Source: Chitinophagaceae bacterium (lineage in GTDB: Bacteria; Bacteroidota; Bacteroidia; Chitinophagales; Chitinophagaceae). From it: a DNA stretch of 5,273 bases. Position 1 is the first letter of the stretch. Each line of letters opens with the position of its first letter. The DNA lies in NCBI GenBank assembly GCA_019454915.1, contig JACFNM010000294.1, positions 1 to 5,273 of the forward strand, written 5' to 3'. The notes below the pieces were generated by a model. The model saw only the letters and a program-made list of their open reading frames with translations. It had not been told where the DNA came from and did not search any database. Below are positions 4,538-5,273 of the stretch, in pieces. The translations under genes were made by a program, and so were the position numbers.

Positions 4538-5273
4538 ATGTCAGATAATCATAATACCAGGAGAAATTTTATCAGAAATTCATTGTTAGGTGCATTTTCT
4601 TTGGGTGCTGTTCCTGATTTTCTTTTTGCCGAACATTACTTACCACTGCATGAAAAAAAGCTTTCACCGGGAGTCATGAAAGATGATGGTGAGCCCGTTA
4701 GAGTAGCTTTTGTTTGCCATAAGTATTTTATCCTCTCTCACGCAGATGTAATAGGCACCAAATTATTCACCGGTTTTCCTACAGACGATGGTATGCTCAA
4801 GCCGGCAATTAAGGTCGTTTCGATGCATATTGCCCAGGTTAAGGACAATGACATTGGTGTCAGAATAGCGGAGATGAACAAGGTTCCTCTTTATCCGACC
4901 GTTGCTGAAGCACTAACACTGGGTGGAGAAAAATTAGCAGTTGACGGTGTTATTTATGTAGGAGAGCATGGTGATTATCCTTATAACCGCCTCGGTCAGA
5001 AACTATATCCCCGTTTAAACTTTCTTGAACAAATATTCAGGGTTTTCGACGCCTCGGGAAGGTCGGTTCCTCTTTTTACAGATAAGGCTTTGTCTTACAG
5101 TTGGCTGGACAGTATGTGGATTTATAACCGGGCAAAGGAGTTAAACGTGACCATGATGGCAGGCTCTTCGGCACCCTATTGGTGGAGGAATCCGATTCTT
5201 GAACATCCTATAGGAACAAAAATTACCGAAGCAGTAGCGATCGGGTATTCAACGCTTGATGCATACGGTTTTC
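4538..5273 (+). CDS. Tat-exported protein of a Gfo/Idh/MocA-like family of unknown function, N-terminal part, cut by right edge
   Basis: The first 245 codons of an exported protein are visible. Seen: a twin-arginine signal, T-R-R-N-F-I at residues 7-12, with a hydrophobic stretch to about residue 31, so it should be exported folded, often a sign of a cofactor or of metal loading in the cytoplasm. The mature part starts with a strand, VRVAFVCHKYF (54-64), followed by a region ending DGVIYVGEHGDYPYNRLGQK (136-155). Further conserved-looking blocks are LYPRLNFLEQIFRVFDASGRSVPLF (156-180) and MMAGSSAPYWWR (206-217). From memory, very similar blocks occur in Tat-signal proteins of Planctomycetes, Acidobacteria and Bacteroidota that are annotated as hypothetical or as distant Gfo/Idh/MocA relatives. 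The usual Gly-rich NAD-binding loop is not visible after the first strand, so dehydrogenase activity should not be assumed. The ATG at 4538 is chosen because the Tat signal begins there; no Shine-Dalgarno sequence is seen. Confidence 0.8.
   Translation, partial: MSDNHNTRRNFIRNSLLGAFSLGAVPDFLFAEHYLPLHEKKLSPGVMKDDGEPVRVAFVCHKYFILSHADVIGTKLFTGFPTDDGMLKPAIKVVSMHIAQVKDNDIGVRIAEMNKVPLYPTVAEALTLGGEKLAVDGVIYVGEHGDYPYNRLGQKLYPRLNFLEQIFRVFDASGRSVPLFTDKALSYSWLDSMWIYNRAKELNVTMMAGSSAPYWWRNPILEHPIGTKITEAVAIGYSTLDAYGF

Overview
The window looks like chromosomal DNA of a Bacteroidota bacterium, most probably a Chitinophagaceae-like relative. This is an inference from four things. Most candidate promoters fit the Bacteroidota primary-sigma pattern (TTG or TTTG about 19-22 bases upstream of TAnnTTTG). 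Recognisable Shine-Dalgarno sequences are missing before nearly every start. DNA is moderately AT-rich. The gene families present (secreted sialate O-acetylesterase, DinB-like, secreted NIPSNAP, Tat-exported Gfo/Idh/MocA-like relative) are common in that phylum. No mobile element, CRISPR array, tRNA or rRNA was seen.

Layout from left to right: (1) the 5' part of a secreted sialate O-acetylesterase gene on the minus strand, running off the left edge; (2) a divergent DinB-family gene on the plus strand; (3) two minus-strand genes for exported proteins, an unrecognised beta-rich secreted protein and a two-domain NIPSNAP protein, each with its own promoter; (4) a divergent plus-strand yajQ gene with a good promoter; (5) a 414-base intergenic stretch holding a probable yajQ terminator and then a candidate free-standing small RNA; (6) an EmrE/QacC-type small multidrug resistance transporter gene on the minus strand; (7) a 329-base intergenic stretch with little in it except a candidate promoter; (8) the 5' part of a plus-strand gene for a Tat-exported protein of a poorly characterised family, cut by the right edge.

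The genes do not form one pathway. They look like single-gene transcription units with individual promoters, mostly housekeeping or envelope functions. Four of the seven proteins carry an export signal (esterase, beta-rich protein, NIPSNAP, Tat protein) and one is an inner-membrane pump, so the window leans towards the cell envelope.

The most interesting element is the candidate RNA at about 3646-3787. It has a promoter-like sequence, three consecutive hairpins and a final long hairpin ending in six T residues, and it lies between two convergent genes. I cannot assign it to a known RNA family by eye. A 41-codon ORF overlaps it and is the main competing explanation. A second point of note is that the -7 element of the 1249-1896 gene lies only five bases from its ATG, which implies a nearly leaderless mRNA.
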